DNA from: Novispirillum itersonii
GTDB lineage: Bacteria; Pseudomonadota; Alphaproteobacteria; Rhodospirillales; Rhodospirillaceae
Assembly: GCF_014205675.1 (NCBI RefSeq)
Contig: NZ_JACIIX010000009.1
Coordinates: forward strand, 143,076 to 207,075
Length of the DNA: 64,000 nucleotides
Direction: 5' to 3'
The notes under the pieces were generated by a model, which saw only the letters and a list, made by a program, of their open reading frames with translations, had not been told where the DNA came from and made no database searches. The position numbers and the translations under genes are program-made. This document shows, piece after piece, positions 46,285 through 55,836 of this stretch; position 1 is the first letter of the stretch; each line of letters starts with the position of its first letter.

Positions 46285-48948
46285 TTACCGCAGCAGACGG
46301 ATCACCCCGGCGTTGCCGTCCACCTCGACCGTCTCGCCGTCGCGCAGCCGCTGGAGCAGGCCGGGGCAATTGACAACGGCGGGCAGGCCGTATTCCCGCG
46401 CCACAATGGCGGTGTGGGAGATCCAGCCCCCGGTTTCCGCCGCAATGGCCCCGGCCCGCAGGAACAGCGGGGTCCACGCCGGGTCGGTGGCCGGGGCGAC
46501 CAGAATATCCCCGGCCTTAAGGCGGTGGCCGTCGGTGGGGTGGTGCAGCAGGCGGACGGTGCCGCGCACCACGCCGCCGGAAACGCCCATTCCGGCCAGT
46601 GTGGTGTCATCGGCCACCACCGGGGTGACGGGCGGCAGGGGCAGGCCGCCGGTGATCACCGCCGGGGGGGCTTCCGGCAGGGTGGCCCGGTGGACGCGGC
46701 GTTCGGCAATGCGGCGGCGCAGGGGCAGGGGGCCGCGCAGAGTGTGGTGCCACACCTCCTGCCGGGTGCAGTGGAAAATGTCTTCGGGGGTGTCGATCTC
46801 GCCGCGTTCGGTCAGCCGCTGGCCGAGGGCCAGCATCAGGCGGCGCATGCCGTCGAGGATGAAGACCAGCGTGGACTTGGCCTCTTCGCGGGCGGCGGCA
46901 TCGGTGGCGGCGTTGCGGGTCAGGGTGCGGATCAGCGGGCGCAGGGCGACGGGCACGGCGGACCACGCGGCGGCCTGCCGCTGGCGGGCGGTGTCCGGGG
47001 TGGCGCTGCCAGTCCCCGTCCCGGTGTTCAGGTGCCCGGCGATCACCTCCAGCAGCCAGCCGGGGTCTTCCCGCCAGCGCGGGCTGGCGATGTCGATTTC
47101 GTCAATGCTGCGGTGGCCGAAGGTGGCGAGGAAACCGGCGAAGGCGGCCCGGAACGGCGAGGACTCCGGCAGGCTCTGCCAGTCCTGATACGGGGCCGGG
47201 GCCGGGCAGACCGGGTCTGAAAACTGCCTGATCCAGCGCAGGGCCTCCGGGTCAGTGCGGATCAGCGCCGCCAGATCCTGTAGACGCGCCCCATGGTCGG
47301 CACTGGTGACGCCGCCGCGCCCGGCCATCAGGGCGGAGGCGAGTTCCGCCCCGCGTCCGGGCCGGACTTTTTCCAGCAGCAGCCGCACCGGCAGCACACC
47401 GCCGCCGCCGAAGATCAGCCCGGTCAGGATCACGTCATCGGGGGTGATCAGGCGGCACAGGGCATCGGCGCGTTCAATCAGGGTGGTATCGCTGAGAGGG
47501 TCCGGCAGGACGGTGGTCAGGCGGGTGACCTCGGCGCGCACGGCGGCAACATGGGCGGGCAGGGCGCGGCGCATGGCCTTCAGGGCACGGTTGATCCGGC
47601 TGACGGAGCGCAGCCAGCGCAGGCGGTCCCGCCATCCGGCGGCGGGCACGGTGATGGCGGGCTGATGGCCGCCGATCATGCTGTTAAACAGCGCGGGCGG
47701 GGTGCCGAACTGTTGCCAGCTTTCCCACTGCATCTGTGACAGGTTCAGGTACATCCGCCCGTGGAACAGCCGGAAGCGGCGGATTTCCGGGGCGGGGACC
47801 CCGCCGGTGAAGCGGGCGGGGGCGACCAGCGCCCGTTGCAGCAGGTCCCGCGACAGGCTCCAGCCCATGGCGGAGGGCGGGCGGGCCGCCACCTCCCGCA
47901 CATTGGCATCGGACCACAGCAGCGGCTGCCCGGCGATGGCGGCGGGCATGGTCTCGGGCAGCCGCGTCACCGGCCGGGCCTGCACCAGCCACAGGCGGTG
48001 GCCGTCCCACACCCATTCGATATCCTGCGGTGTCTCGAACGCGCCGAGAGTGTCTTCCACCTGCCGCGCCAGCCGAGCGAGATCGCGGGCGGCCTCCTCC
48101 GGCAGGGCAGGGGCGGCGGCCTGTGCGGCGGGGACGGGTTCGGTGACGGTGCCGCCACCGGGGGCGGGGATAAACCGCAGCTCCTTCCGGCCCCGGGTCC
48201 ACTGCACAATCCGGGTGTCGCTGCCATCGCAAAGGGTGCCGTCGGTGGTCAGTTCCACGATGATGTCATCGGGGTCGCAGCGGCCCTGCACCACGGCTTC
48301 GCCCAGCCCGAAGGCGGCGGCAATCCGTACGTGGTCATGCCGCCCGCTGCGCGGATCCTGCGAAAAGGCCACCCCGGCGGAGACGGCGGACAGCATCGGC
48401 AGCAGCACCACGGCGGGCTCAATCGGCGCGGTCAGGCGCAGGCGGCGGCGGTAGCTGAGGGCACCATCCCCCCAGGCGGAGGCCCAGCAGGCCCGCACCG
48501 CCTGTTCCAGCGCCGCCGCCCCGCTGACATGCAGCAGAGAGGTATGGACACCGGCAAAGGAGGCGGCGGCGGAATCCTCGCCGGAAACCGAGGACCGGAC
48601 GGCTATCGACGGCCAGCGTGCCACCAGAGCCGCCAGCCGGTCCCGCAGATCGGCAGGCAGCGGCGCGGTGACGATGGCCTGTTGCAGGGCGACCGCAGCG
48701 GCGGGGGGTATAAGGGCGGTTTCCGGGTCCGGGCAGGCCCGCTGCCACAGGGGCATCAGGCCGTTGCTTTCCAGAAAGGCCCGGAAGGCCGCCACCGGCA
48801 GGGCTGCCAGCTCCGGGACCGGAAAGCCGAGCAGGCTGAGGCGGGCCAGCGCCGCCGCCTTGCCGCCGCTCTGGGCGGCCCCGGTGGTGGCTCCGGTGGC
48901 GGCAATAGCTTCGGCCCCGTCAAGAAACAGCGGAAAGGCGGCGGTCAT
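46285..48948 (-). CDS. PEP/pyruvate-binding phosphotransferase, rifampin phosphotransferase-like
   Basis: 887 residues. The N-terminal ATP-grasp domain (about 1-330) has SSVSGEDSAAASFAGVH and ends with QDIEWVWDGHRLWLVQARPV. A middle domain of about 400 residues follows. The C-terminal swivelling domain has the phosphohistidine in GGWISHTAIVAREYGLPAV near residue 835. This ATP-grasp, substrate domain, histidine domain order and total length match rifampin phosphotransferase better than PEP synthase, which has a C-terminal PEP-binding barrel. The substrate is not proven. It overlaps the TetR gene by four bases, so the pair forms a regulated operon. Confidence 0.82.
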   Translation of the reverse strand: MTAAFPLFLDGAEAIAATGATTGAAQSGGKAAALARLSLLGFPVPELAALPVAAFRAFLESNGLMPLWQRACPDPETALIPPAAAVALQQAIVTAPLPADLRDRLAALVARWPSIAVRSSVSGEDSAAASFAGVHTSLLHVSGAAALEQAVRACWASAWGDGALSYRRRLRLTAPIEPAVVLLPMLSAVSAGVAFSQDPRSGRHDHVRIAAAFGLGEAVVQGRCDPDDIIVELTTDGTLCDGSDTRIVQWTRGRKELRFIPAPGGGTVTEPVPAAQAAAPALPEEAARDLARLARQVEDTLGAFETPQDIEWVWDGHRLWLVQARPVTRLPETMPAAIAGQPLLWSDANVREVAARPPSAMGWSLSRDLLQRALVAPARFTGGVPAPEIRRFRLFHGRMYLNLSQMQWESWQQFGTPPALFNSMIGGHQPAITVPAAGWRDRLRWLRSVSRINRALKAMRRALPAHVAAVRAEVTRLTTVLPDPLSDTTLIERADALCRLITPDDVILTGLIFGGGGVLPVRLLLEKVRPGRGAELASALMAGRGGVTSADHGARLQDLAALIRTDPEALRWIRQFSDPVCPAPAPYQDWQSLPESSPFRAAFAGFLATFGHRSIDEIDIASPRWREDPGWLLEVIAGHLNTGTGTGSATPDTARQRQAAAWSAVPVALRPLIRTLTRNAATDAAAREEAKSTLVFILDGMRRLMLALGQRLTERGEIDTPEDIFHCTRQEVWHHTLRGPLPLRRRIAERRVHRATLPEAPPAVITGGLPLPPVTPVVADDTTLAGMGVSGGVVRGTVRLLHHPTDGHRLKAGDILVAPATDPAWTPLFLRAGAIAAETGGWISHTAIVAREYGLPAVVNCPGLLQRLRDGETVEVDGNAGVIRLLR

Positions 48949-49547
48949 CGCGGGGCGGCTCCGTGCAGGAACAGGGTCAGGATGCGGTTAAAGTCACTAC
49001 GCAGGGCGGCCGGGTCGGGATCAGTCAGGCAGCGCATGGTGACGCCGAGGAACAGCATCTGAAGGTTTTCCGACAGGGCTTCGGCACTGATATCACTGCG
49101 GATTTCCCCGTTGTCCTGCCCGTGTTCCAGCACTTTGGTCAGGATGATGCCGAAACCGCTGCGGCGGCGGTCGCCGTCGGGGGTGGCCATCTGGCTGAAG
49201 CGGTGGCGCAGATAGGCGGGGAACAGGCCGGTGTTGCGCTCAATCCAGCGGACCGAGGAGTCAAATAACTGTTCCAGACGGCTGGCGGTGGTGCCGGGGG
49301 CGGTGATCAGGCCCAGCATCTCCGGCTCCGAAGCGGCAATGTCGGCGCGGACCATGGCGGCTGCGATGGCATCCCGGGTCGGGAAGTGGCTGTACAGGGT
49401 TGCCTTGGCCACATCGGCGGCGGCGGCGATCTGTTCCATGGTGACGGCGCTGAAGCCATCGCGGGCGAACAGGGCGGCGGCGGTGGCAACGATCTCGTCA
49501 TGGGCGGCCTGCCGTTTGCGTTCGCGGCGGGTGGAGGGGGTGGACAT
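48945..49547 (-). CDS. TetR-family transcriptional regulator
   Basis: 200 residues. The N-terminal helix-turn-helix (about 17-60) reads FSAVTMEQIAAAADVAKATL followed by YSHFPTRDAIAAAMV. The remainder is a helical ligand-binding domain ending in LFLGVTMRCLTDPDPAALR. It is translationally coupled to the dikinase gene by an ATGA overlap, so it most likely controls its own operon. A palindrome directly upstream of its start is the natural operator. A xenobiotic inducer would fit the rifampin-phosphotransferase resemblance of the target, but this is inference. Confidence 0.92.
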   Translation of the reverse strand: MSTPSTRRERKRQAAHDEIVATAAALFARDGFSAVTMEQIAAAADVAKATLYSHFPTRDAIAAAMVRADIAASEPEMLGLITAPGTTASRLEQLFDSSVRWIERNTGLFPAYLRHRFSQMATPDGDRRRSGFGIILTKVLEHGQDNGEIRSDISAEALSENLQMLFLGVTMRCLTDPDPAALRSDFNRILTLFLHGAAPR

Positions 49548-49558
49548 GGCACCTCTCT

Positions 49559-49597
49559 AAACTTGAACGTCGTTCAAAATAAAACGTCGTCCAAGTT
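49559..49597 (-). promoter_or_regulatory. Promoter/operator of the TetR-dikinase operon
   Basis: A perfect palindrome TTGAACG-T-CGTTCAA (49563-49577) lies 12-30 bases upstream of the TetR start codon. A second imperfect half (ACGTCGTCCAAG, 49584-49595) makes the whole segment a larger imperfect palindrome flanked by AAACTTG and CAAGTTT. The site is AT-rich and would overlap a promoter, a usual place for TetR autorepression. Confidence 0.75.
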
Positions 49598-49599
49598 TG

Positions 49600-49745
49600 T
49601 CAAGCGGGCGAACGCCCGCGCCCGCCGCCTGAGGGACCCATCAAACAAACGGAGGCCCAAAGGGCCGACTGGGCCATTGAGGCCCCGCGCGACCATTCGC
49701 GCGTGAGGCAAGGGCGCGGATGCGCCCGCCCGCCGCCTGAGGGAC
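49600..49745 (-). repeat. Family 1 repeat, partial copy and full copy H
   Basis: A partial unit (49600-49637: hairpin 3 GCGGGCG-AA-CGCCCGC and tail) is followed by full copy H (49667-49745). Copy H has hairpin 3 as GGGCGC-GGAT-GCGCCC and the TGAGGCAAG joiner. Copy F has one uncompensated mismatch at the same hairpin. Confidence 0.82.
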
Positions 49746-49774
49746 CAAACAAAAAAGGGACCAAACAAAAACAA

Positions 49775-49804
49775 GAAACCCCCAAGGTTTCCCTTGAGGG
49801 TTTC
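49775..49804 (-). terminator. Terminator of tRNA-Val copy 1
   Basis: GAAACCCCCAAGG and CCTTGAGGGTTTC (one mismatch) with loop TTTC lie directly after the tRNA 3' end. On the minus strand they are followed by TTGTTTTTG. Confidence 0.88.
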
Positions 49805-49805
49805 A

Positions 49806-49880
49806 TGGTGGGCGATACAAGGATTGAACTTGTGACCCCACCCGTGTGAAGGGTGTGCTCTCCCGCTGAGCTAATCGCCC
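49806..49880 (-). tRNA. tRNA-Val (anticodon CAC)
   Basis: 75 bases including the encoded CCA (49806-49808). Acceptor stem GGGCGAT/ATCGCCC, D-arm TAGCTCAGCGGGAGAGC, anticodon stem CACCC/GGGTG with loop TTCACAC, and T-arm ACAAG-TTCAATC-CTTGT all pair. The anticodon CAC reads GUG. An identical gene lies at 56762-56836. Confidence 0.97.
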
Positions 49881-49920
49881 GTTTTACCGGTTGCCGGGAT
49901 GCCCGGCGTCGGGAGGCGCT

Positions 49921-49949
49921 TTATAGAAAAGACGGCCCCACCCTGTCAA
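49921..49949 (-). promoter_or_regulatory. Sigma-70-type promoter of tRNA-Val copy 1
   Basis: On the minus strand, -35 TTGACA (49944-49949) and -10 CTATAA (49921-49926) are separated by 17 bases and lie about 40 bases before the tRNA 5' end. Confidence 0.8.
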
Positions 49950-49967
49950 CGGAAAAAATGACAGATT

Positions 49968-50678
49968 TTATCCGGCCCCGCAGGCCCCGTCTGCGCCCAG
50001 TTGCACCTGATCGGCGCGGGCATCAATGCGGCTGACGTGGCGGCTGACCGCCGGGCTGGGGTGCAGCGGCGTGCGGTCGAGCGGATCAGGAAGCTGGGCG
50101 GCCAGCAAGGCGGATTCCCGCTGGCTTAAGGCGCTGGCGGGCTTGCGGAAGTAGTGGCGGGCGGCGGCCTCGGCCCCATAGAGGCCGGGGCCGAATTCCA
50201 CGATGTTCAGGTAGGTCTCCAGAATCCGCCGCTTCGGCCACAGGGCTTCCAGATAGACGGTCAGATAGGCTTCCAGCCCCTTGCGCAGGAAAGTCCGGCC
50301 CGGCCACAGGTACAGATTCTTGGCGGTCTGCATGGAAATGGTGCTGCCGCCAACCAGTGTCCGCCCGCTGCCGTAACGGTCGATGGCATTGCTGATCGCA
50401 TCCCAGTCAAATCCCCAGTGGGTGCAGAATTTCCCGTCTTCCGAGGCGATGACGGCGCGGCGCAGGTGTGGGGAGATGGCGTCCAGCGGCTGCCAGTCCT
50501 TGTCCAGGCCATGGCCCTGCGCGGCGCGGATCAGCATCAGGGGGGTGCCCGGCGGCGGCAGAAAGCGGAACAGCAGGGTCAGCAGCAGCGGCAGGCCGAC
50601 CGCAACCGCCAGAAACCCGCGCCACAGCAGGCGGCGGGTGCGGGGGGAGGGCAGGCGCAGGCGGAATGGCAGGGGCAC
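49968..50678 (-). CDS. mtgA: Monofunctional biosynthetic peptidoglycan transglycosylase
   Basis: 236 residues if started at the GTG at 50676-50678 (VPLPFRLRLPSP). The true start is uncertain because there is no good ATG or ribosome-binding site in the right place and the frame stays open far upstream. One membrane helix (FLAVAVGLPLLLTLLFRFL) is followed by the GT51 domain. It contains the catalytic glutamate in ASEDGKFCTHWGFDW, GGSTISMQTAKNLYLWP, and RILETYLNIVEFGPGLYGAE. MtgA polymerises lipid II into glycan chains without a transpeptidase domain. The gene is bracketed by the two tRNA-Val copies along with the efflux genes. Confidence 0.88.
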   Translation of the reverse strand: MPLPFRLRLPSPRTRRLLWRGFLAVAVGLPLLLTLLFRFLPPPGTPLMLIRAAQGHGLDKDWQPLDAISPHLRRAVIASEDGKFCTHWGFDWDAISNAIDRYGSGRTLVGGSTISMQTAKNLYLWPGRTFLRKGLEAYLTVYLEALWPKRRILETYLNIVEFGPGLYGAEAAARHYFRKPASALSQRESALLAAQLPDPLDRTPLHPSPAVSRHVSRIDARADQVQLGADGACGAG

Positions 50679-50824
50679 GGGCGGCGGGATCCGGTTGGGG
50701 GTGGTTGCACAGCCTACCTGTGATGCCGGTGGGGGAAAACCCTGAAGGCGGTGTGGGGGCCGGGACGGATCGGGAAAAAGCGCACGGGGGATCAGCCGGG
50801 CGACAAAGTAGCTTGCGTTATGCC

Positions 50825-50845
50825 AGTTACTGGTGTTTAGTAACT
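50825..50845. promoter_or_regulatory. Inverted repeat upstream of the HxlR regulator
   Basis: AGTTACT (50825-50831) and AGTAACT (50839-50845) are perfect inverted arms 7 bases apart, in an AT-rich block 33 bases before the HxlR start codon. MarR/DUF24-type proteins bind sites of this kind. Confidence 0.55.
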
Positions 50846-50877
50846 TTAATGGTGAAAGTGACCGAGGTGTCTCCGGC

Positions 50878-51375
50878 ATGCAGCGTAAAAGTATCGGCAA
50901 CACGCAGTGCCCTATCGCCCGCAGCCTCGACCGGGTCGGGGAGTGGTGGAGCATCCTGATCCTGCGGGATTGTCTTCAGGGCCTGACGCGGTTTGATGAA
51001 TTTGAAAAAAGTCTCGGTATCGCATCCAACATGCTGACCCGCCGTCTGGCCGGACTGGTGGACTCCGGCCTGCTGGAGCGGCGGCAGTACAACGACCGCC
51101 CCCCGCGCTTTGAATATATCCTGACGGAGCGGGGGCGGGACTTCGAGCCGGTGCTGGCAACCCTGCTGGCGTGGGGTAACAGGCACTTTGCCCCTGAAGG
51201 GCCCAGCGTCATCATCGTCAACCGCGAAACCGGCGAAGCCGCCGACCCGGTGGTGATTGACCGTATCAGCGGGCGTGCCCTGTCTGATCCGGTGTTCTCC
51301 ACCGCGCCGGGGCCTGCCGCCGAAGGAGAAATCCGGGACCGGCACGCCCATCTTCTGCACTCCGGAAGACGCTGA
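50878..51375 (+). CDS. HxlR-family (MarR/DUF24) transcriptional regulator
   Basis: 165 residues from the ATG at 50878 (MQRKSIGNTQCPIARSL). The winged helix covers about 10-100, with WWSILILRDCLQGLTRFDEF, ASNMLTRRLAGLVDSGLLER and the wing RPPRFEYILTERG. The N-terminal cysteine in TQCPIA is the position used for redox or electrophile sensing in YodB, CatR and HypR. A C-terminal extension of about 60 residues carries no recognised domain. The RND efflux genes start 267 bases downstream on the same strand and are the probable targets. Confidence 0.9.
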   Translation: MQRKSIGNTQCPIARSLDRVGEWWSILILRDCLQGLTRFDEFEKSLGIASNMLTRRLAGLVDSGLLERRQYNDRPPRFEYILTERGRDFEPVLATLLAWGNRHFAPEGPSVIIVNRETGEAADPVVIDRISGRALSDPVFSTAPGPAAEGEIRDRHAHLLHSGRR

Positions 51376-51642
51376 TCGCCCCGGCGCTGTCCGGCGCCCC
51401 TGTCTGTTATTTCTTTCCGCCCTGTGCATGACCGGGGCGGTGGTCCGCTGATGGCCGGGCCGCCGCCGATGGACCCACATTTCTGATTCCCCCCCTTAAA
51501 AACTCCGCCGGAGCCTCGGTGAGGGGGCTTTTCTCTGGCTGAGAATCTCAGGCCAGCCGTCCCCTGCTGGCCGCAGGTGACCCACACCGTGCCCGTGGCG
51601 GCCGGTGATCTTCAGATGCAGCAGATCGTTCGGAGGACGCAG

Positions 51643-52737
51643 ATGTCCGCAGTAACCAAGATTGGGCTGGCCTTCGGTCTGGCCGGGCTGGCCATGGGAT
51701 TGGCCGGCTGTGATTCCCCGCCCCCGTCTGACAGTGATCCCCGGCAACTGCCGCCACTGGTCCGGACCACGACGGTCCAGCCTGCCGCCGGGGCGGAGCG
51801 GGGCTTTACCGGGCTGGTGATGGCCCGGGTACAAAGCAGCCTGACCTTCCGGGTGGCGGGGAAAGTGACGGCCCGCCTTGTTGATGCCGGTCAGCCGGTC
51901 CGGGCGGGCCAGCCGTTGATGCGGATCGACCGCACCGATTATGAACACGCTGTCGCCGCCCAGCGCGGAAACGCGGCGGCGGCAAGGGCACGGATGAAGC
52001 AGGCGGTGGCGGATGCGGCGCGCTACCAGTCTCTGGTGGCATCCGGCGCGGTGTCCCAGTCGGCCTATGATCAGGCGAGGGCGGCCGCCGACAGTGCCCG
52101 TGCGCTGTCTGATGCGGCGGAGGCCCAGCTGAAGGTTGCCGAAAACGAGGGGCGCTATTCCACGCTGGTGGCGGACAGCGACGGCGTCATCATGGAAACG
52201 CTGGCGGAGCCCGGCCAGTTCGTCGCCGCCGGGCAGGTGGTGATGCGGCTGGCGCAGGACGGCCCCCGCGAGGCGGCGATTGATCTGCCGGAAACGGTGC
52301 GCCCTGCCATCGGGGCAACGGCTGAGGCCAGCCTGTATGGTGTTGACGGGCGCTTTCCGGCCCGGCTGCGGCAGTTGTCGGATACCGCTGATCCGGTGAC
52401 GCGGACGTTTGAGGCCCGCTATGTGCTGGATGGCAGGGCTGCCACGGCCCCGTTGGGGGCGACGGTCACCATCCGCATGGCGGCGGATGCCGCTTCCGCT
52501 GTTGTGGTGCCTCTGGGGGCCATTGATGACCGGGGGGCCGGTCCGGGGGTCTGGGTGATCGACGGGCCGACGGCCACGGTGTCATTCCGGCCCGTGCGCC
52601 TGCGCCGGCTGGAAAGTGAACGGGCGGTCCTCAGCGACGGGGTCCGCCTTGGCGAGTCCGTTGTCGCGCTGGGGGGCCATGTCCTGCACGAAGGGCAGCA
52701 GGTCCGCCGCGCAGAGCAGAAGGCGGTGCTGAAATGA
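51643..52737 (+). CDS. RND efflux periplasmic adaptor lipoprotein
   Basis: 364 residues from the ATG at 51643, after a CGGAGGA site. The signal peptide ends in a lipobox (LAMGLAGC, cysteine at about residue 23), so it is anchored in the inner membrane facing the periplasm. A biotinyl-lipoyl-like half-motif (FRVAGKVTARLVDAGQPVRAGQPLMRID), quoted here only by its two ends FRVAGKV and PLMRID, brackets an alpha-helical hairpin (about 100-170). The matching half is GVIMETLAEPGQFVAAGQVV. Beta-barrel and membrane-proximal domains follow. It links the RND pump encoded next (four-base overlap) to an outer-membrane channel encoded elsewhere. Confidence 0.92.
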   Translation: MSAVTKIGLAFGLAGLAMGLAGCDSPPPSDSDPRQLPPLVRTTTVQPAAGAERGFTGLVMARVQSSLTFRVAGKVTARLVDAGQPVRAGQPLMRIDRTDYEHAVAAQRGNAAAARARMKQAVADAARYQSLVASGAVSQSAYDQARAAADSARALSDAAEAQLKVAENEGRYSTLVADSDGVIMETLAEPGQFVAAGQVVMRLAQDGPREAAIDLPETVRPAIGATAEASLYGVDGRFPARLRQLSDTADPVTRTFEARYVLDGRAATAPLGATVTIRMAADAASAVVVPLGAIDDRGAGPGVWVIDGPTATVSFRPVRLRRLESERAVLSDGVRLGESVVALGGHVLHEGQQVRRAEQKAVLK

Positions 52738-55700
52738 GCCTGTTCAATCTTTCCGCCCTTGCGGTGCGGGAACGCTCGATCACGCTGTTCCTGATCATTC
52801 TGATCTCGCTGGCCGGGGGCCTGTCCTTCTTCAAACTGGGGCGGGGCGAGGATCCGGCTTTCACCATCAAGGTCATGACCGTTGTCTCGGTCTGGCCGGG
52901 CGCGACAGCGCAGGAGATGCAGGATCAGGTCGCCGAGAAGATCGAAAAGCGCATGCAGGAACTGCGCTGGTATGACCGGAGCGAGACGTTTACGCGCCCC
53001 GGTCTGGCCTTCACCACGGTGACGCTGATGGACAGCACGCCGCCTGCCGCCGTGCAGGAGGAATTCTATCAGGCGCGTAAGAAGATCGGTGACGAGGCCC
53101 GCACCCTGCCCGCCGGTGTGATCGGGCCGATGGTCAACGACGAATATGCGGATGTGACCTTTGCCCTGTTTGCCCTGAAGGCCAGGGGCGAGGCCCCGCG
53201 CCTGCTGGTGCGGGATGCGGAAACCCTGCGCCAGCGCCTGCTGCATGTGCCGGGCGTGAAGAAGGTCAATATTCTGGGGGAGCAGGCGGAACGGATTTAT
53301 GTTGAGTTCTCTCACGAGCGGCTGGCCACGCTGGGGGTGAACCCGCAGGATATCTTTGCCGCCATCAGCAGCCAGAATGTGCTGACCCCGGCGGGATCTG
53401 TCGAAACCAACGGGCCGCAGGTGTTCATCCGGCTGGACGGGGCCTTCGATGAACTGGAGAAAATCCGCGAGACGCCGGTGGTGGCGCGGGGAAAAACGCT
53501 GAAACTGTCCGATATTGCCACGGTCAGCCGCGGGTATGAGGATCCGGCGACCTTCATGATCCGTAGCGGCGGAGAACCGGCACTGCTGCTGGGGATCGTC
53601 ATGCGCGACGGCTGGAACGGTCTGGATCTGGGCCGGGCGCTGGATCAGGAGGTTGCGGCCATCAACGGGGATCTGCCCGTGGGCGTCAGCCTGACCAAAG
53701 TCACCGATCAGGCGGTCAATATCAGCTCCGCCGTTGACGAGTTCATGATCAAGTTCTTTGTCGCCCTGCTGGTGGTCATGGTGGTGTGCTTCCTCAGCAT
53801 GGGGTGGCGGGTCGGCATCGTGGTGGCGGCGGCAGTGCCGCTGACGCTGGCCGTGGTGTTTGTGATCATGGGGGCCACCGGTAAAAACTTTGACCGCATC
53901 ACGCTGGGATCGTTGATCCTTGCGCTGGGTCTGCTGGTGGATGATGCCATCATTGCCATCGAGATGATGGTGGTGAAAATGGAAGAAGGCTACGACCGCG
54001 TCGCGGCATCCGCCTATGCCTGGAGCCATACCGCCGCTCCGATGCTGTCGGGTACGCTGGTGACGGCCATCGGCTTCATGCCGAACGGCTTTGCCCGGTC
54101 CACGGCCGGTGAGTACACCAGCAACATGTTCTGGATCGTCGGTATCGCGCTGATTGCGTCCTGGGTGGTTGCCGTGGCTTTCACGCCCTATCTGGGCGTC
54201 AGGCTGCTGCCGGAGATCCGTAAGGTGGACGGGGGCCATGCCGCCATCTACAACACCCCGCATTACAACCGTCTGCGCCGTCTGCTTCGCCGGGTCATTG
54301 CCCACAAATGGCTGGTCGCCGGTGCGGTGATGGGGGCCTTTGTGGTTGCCGTACTGGGGATGGCGGCGGTCAAGAAACAGTTCTTCCCCACCTCTGACCG
54401 TCCGGAGGTGCTGGTCGAGGTGCAGATGCCCTATGGCACCGCAATCGGGCAGACCAGCGCCGCCGCCGCCAAGGTCGAGGCCTGGCTGTCCGGTCAGCCG
54501 GAGGCCAGAATTGTCACCGCCTATATCGGTCAGGGGGCACCGCGCTTCTTTCTGGCGATGTCGCCGGAATTGCCGGATCCGTCGTTTGCGAAAATCGTGG
54601 TCCGCACCGACAGTCAGGAGGACCGCGAACGCCTTAAGCACAGGCTGCGTCAGGAGATTGCTGCCGGCCTTGCCCCCGAGGCCCGCCTGCGGGTCACCCA
54701 GATCGTGTTCGGGCCGTACTCTCCTTTTCCCGTGGCCTACCGCGTGGTGGGGCCTGATCCGGACCGGCTGCGGGAGATTGCGGCCGGGGTGCGGCAGGTG
54801 ATGGAGGGCAGCCCGATGCTGCGGACCGTCAACACCGACTGGGGCACGCGGACGCCGACATTGCATTTTACCCTGGAGCAGGACCGCCTTCAGGCTGTCG
54901 GCCTGACCTCCGGTGCCGTAGCCCAGCAGTTGCAGTTTCTGTTGTCCGGCGTTCCGGTAACGGCGGTGCGCGAGGATATCCGCACCGTTCAGGTGATGGC
55001 CCGCTCTGCGGGGGAAACCCGGCTTGATCTGGCGAAGTTCGCTGATTTTACCCTGACCACGGCCAGCGGGCAGCGTATTCCGCTGTCGCAGGTCGGGGGC
55101 ATTGACGTACGGATGGAGGAGCCGGTGATGCGCCGCCGCGACCGCATGCCGACGATTACCGTGCGGGGCGACATCGCGGAAGATCTGCAACCCCCTGATG
55201 TGTCTGCGGCGATCACCCGGCAGCTTCAGCCGGTTATGGACAGGCTGCCTGCCGGATACCGGATCGAAGAGGCCGGATCCATTGAGGAATCCGGGAAAGC
55301 GACCAAGGCGCTGTTGCCGCTGTTTCCGGTTATGGTGGCGCTCACCCTGATCATCATCATCCTTCAGGTCCGCTCGATCTCTGCCATGGTGATGGTCTTT
55401 GCCACCAGTCCGCTGGGCCTGATCGGGGTGGTGCCGACCCTGCTGCTGTTCCATCAGCCGTTCGGCATCAATGCGCTGGTCGGGCTGATTGCGCTGTCGG
55501 GCATTCTGATGCGCAATACCCTGATCCTGATCGGCCAGATTGACCATAATATCGAAGAAGGCCTGACCCCGTTTGAGGCGGTGGTCGAAGCGACGGTGCA
55601 GCGGGCCCGGCCGGTGATCCTGACCGCGCTGGCGGCCATTCTGGCCTTCATCCCGCTGACCCATTCGGTGTTCTGGGGAACGCTGGCCTACACCCTGATC

Positions 55701-55796
55701 GGTGGCACCTTTGCCGGAACGGTCCTGACGTTGGCCTTCCTTCCGGCGATGTATGCGATCTGGTTCAGGATCAGGCCGACGCCGGTTCCGGGCTGA
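52734..55796 (+). CDS. RND-family inner-membrane efflux pump (AcrB type)
   Basis: 1020 residues with twelve transmembrane helices and two large periplasmic loops, the full length of HAE1/AcrB-like pumps. Helix 4 carries the proton-relay aspartates in [14 protein letters not shown]. The first periplasmic loop has the typical [20 protein letters not shown] start, and the second half repeats the pattern with [20 protein letters not shown]. The divergent subgroup ([13 protein letters not shown]) is common in alphaproteobacteria. Substrates may be hydrophobic drugs or solvents. Outer-membrane TolC-like protein is not in the operon. Confidence 0.94.
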   Translation: MSLFNLSALAVRERSITLFLIILISLAGGLSFFKLGRGEDPAFTIKVMTVVSVWPGATAQEMQDQVAEKIEKRMQELRWYDRSETFTRPGLAFTTVTLMDSTPPAAVQEEFYQARKKIGDEARTLPAGVIGPMVNDEYADVTFALFALKARGEAPRLLVRDAETLRQRLLHVPGVKKVNILGEQAERIYVEFSHERLATLGVNPQDIFAAISSQNVLTPAGSVETNGPQVFIRLDGAFDELEKIRETPVVARGKTLKLSDIATVSRGYEDPATFMIRSGGEPALLLGIVMRDGWNGLDLGRALDQEVAAINGDLPVGVSLTKVTDQAVNISSAVDEFMIKFFVALLVVMVVCFLSMGWRVGIVVAAAVPLTLAVVFVIMGATGKNFDRITLGSLILALGLLVDDAIIAIEMMVVKMEEGYDRVAASAYAWSHTAAPMLSGTLVTAIGFMPNGFARSTAGEYTSNMFWIVGIALIASWVVAVAFTPYLGVRLLPEIRKVDGGHAAIYNTPHYNRLRRLLRRVIAHKWLVAGAVMGAFVVAVLGMAAVKKQFFPTSDRPEVLVEVQMPYGTAIGQTSAAAAKVEAWLSGQPEARIVTAYIGQGAPRFFLAMSPELPDPSFAKIVVRTDSQEDRERLKHRLRQEIAAGLAPEARLRVTQIVFGPYSPFPVAYRVVGPDPDRLREIAAGVRQVMEGSPMLRTVNTDWGTRTPTLHFTLEQDRLQAVGLTSGAVAQQLQFLLSGVPVTAVREDIRTVQVMARSAGETRLDLAKFADFTLTTASGQRIPLSQVGGIDVRMEEPVMRRRDRMPTITVRGDIAEDLQPPDVSAAITRQLQPVMDRLPAGYRIEEAGSIEESGKATKALLPLFPVMVALTLIIIILQVRSISAMVMVFATSPLGLIGVVPTLLLFHQPFGINALVGLIALSGILMRNTLILIGQIDHNIEEGLTPFEAVVEATVQRARPVILTALAAILAFIPLTHSVFWGTLAYTLIGGTFAGTVLTLAFLPAMYAIWFRIRPTPVPG

Positions 55797-55836
55797 TCTT
55801 CTTCTCTCCCTTTATACCCCACAGAAAGGAACTGCA

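Noticed and set aside
52419..55664. Open frame of over 1000 codons antisense to the RND pump
   Set aside because: Same GC-driven shadow effect; the plus-strand pump has all expected motifs and the antisense product does not resemble any protein.
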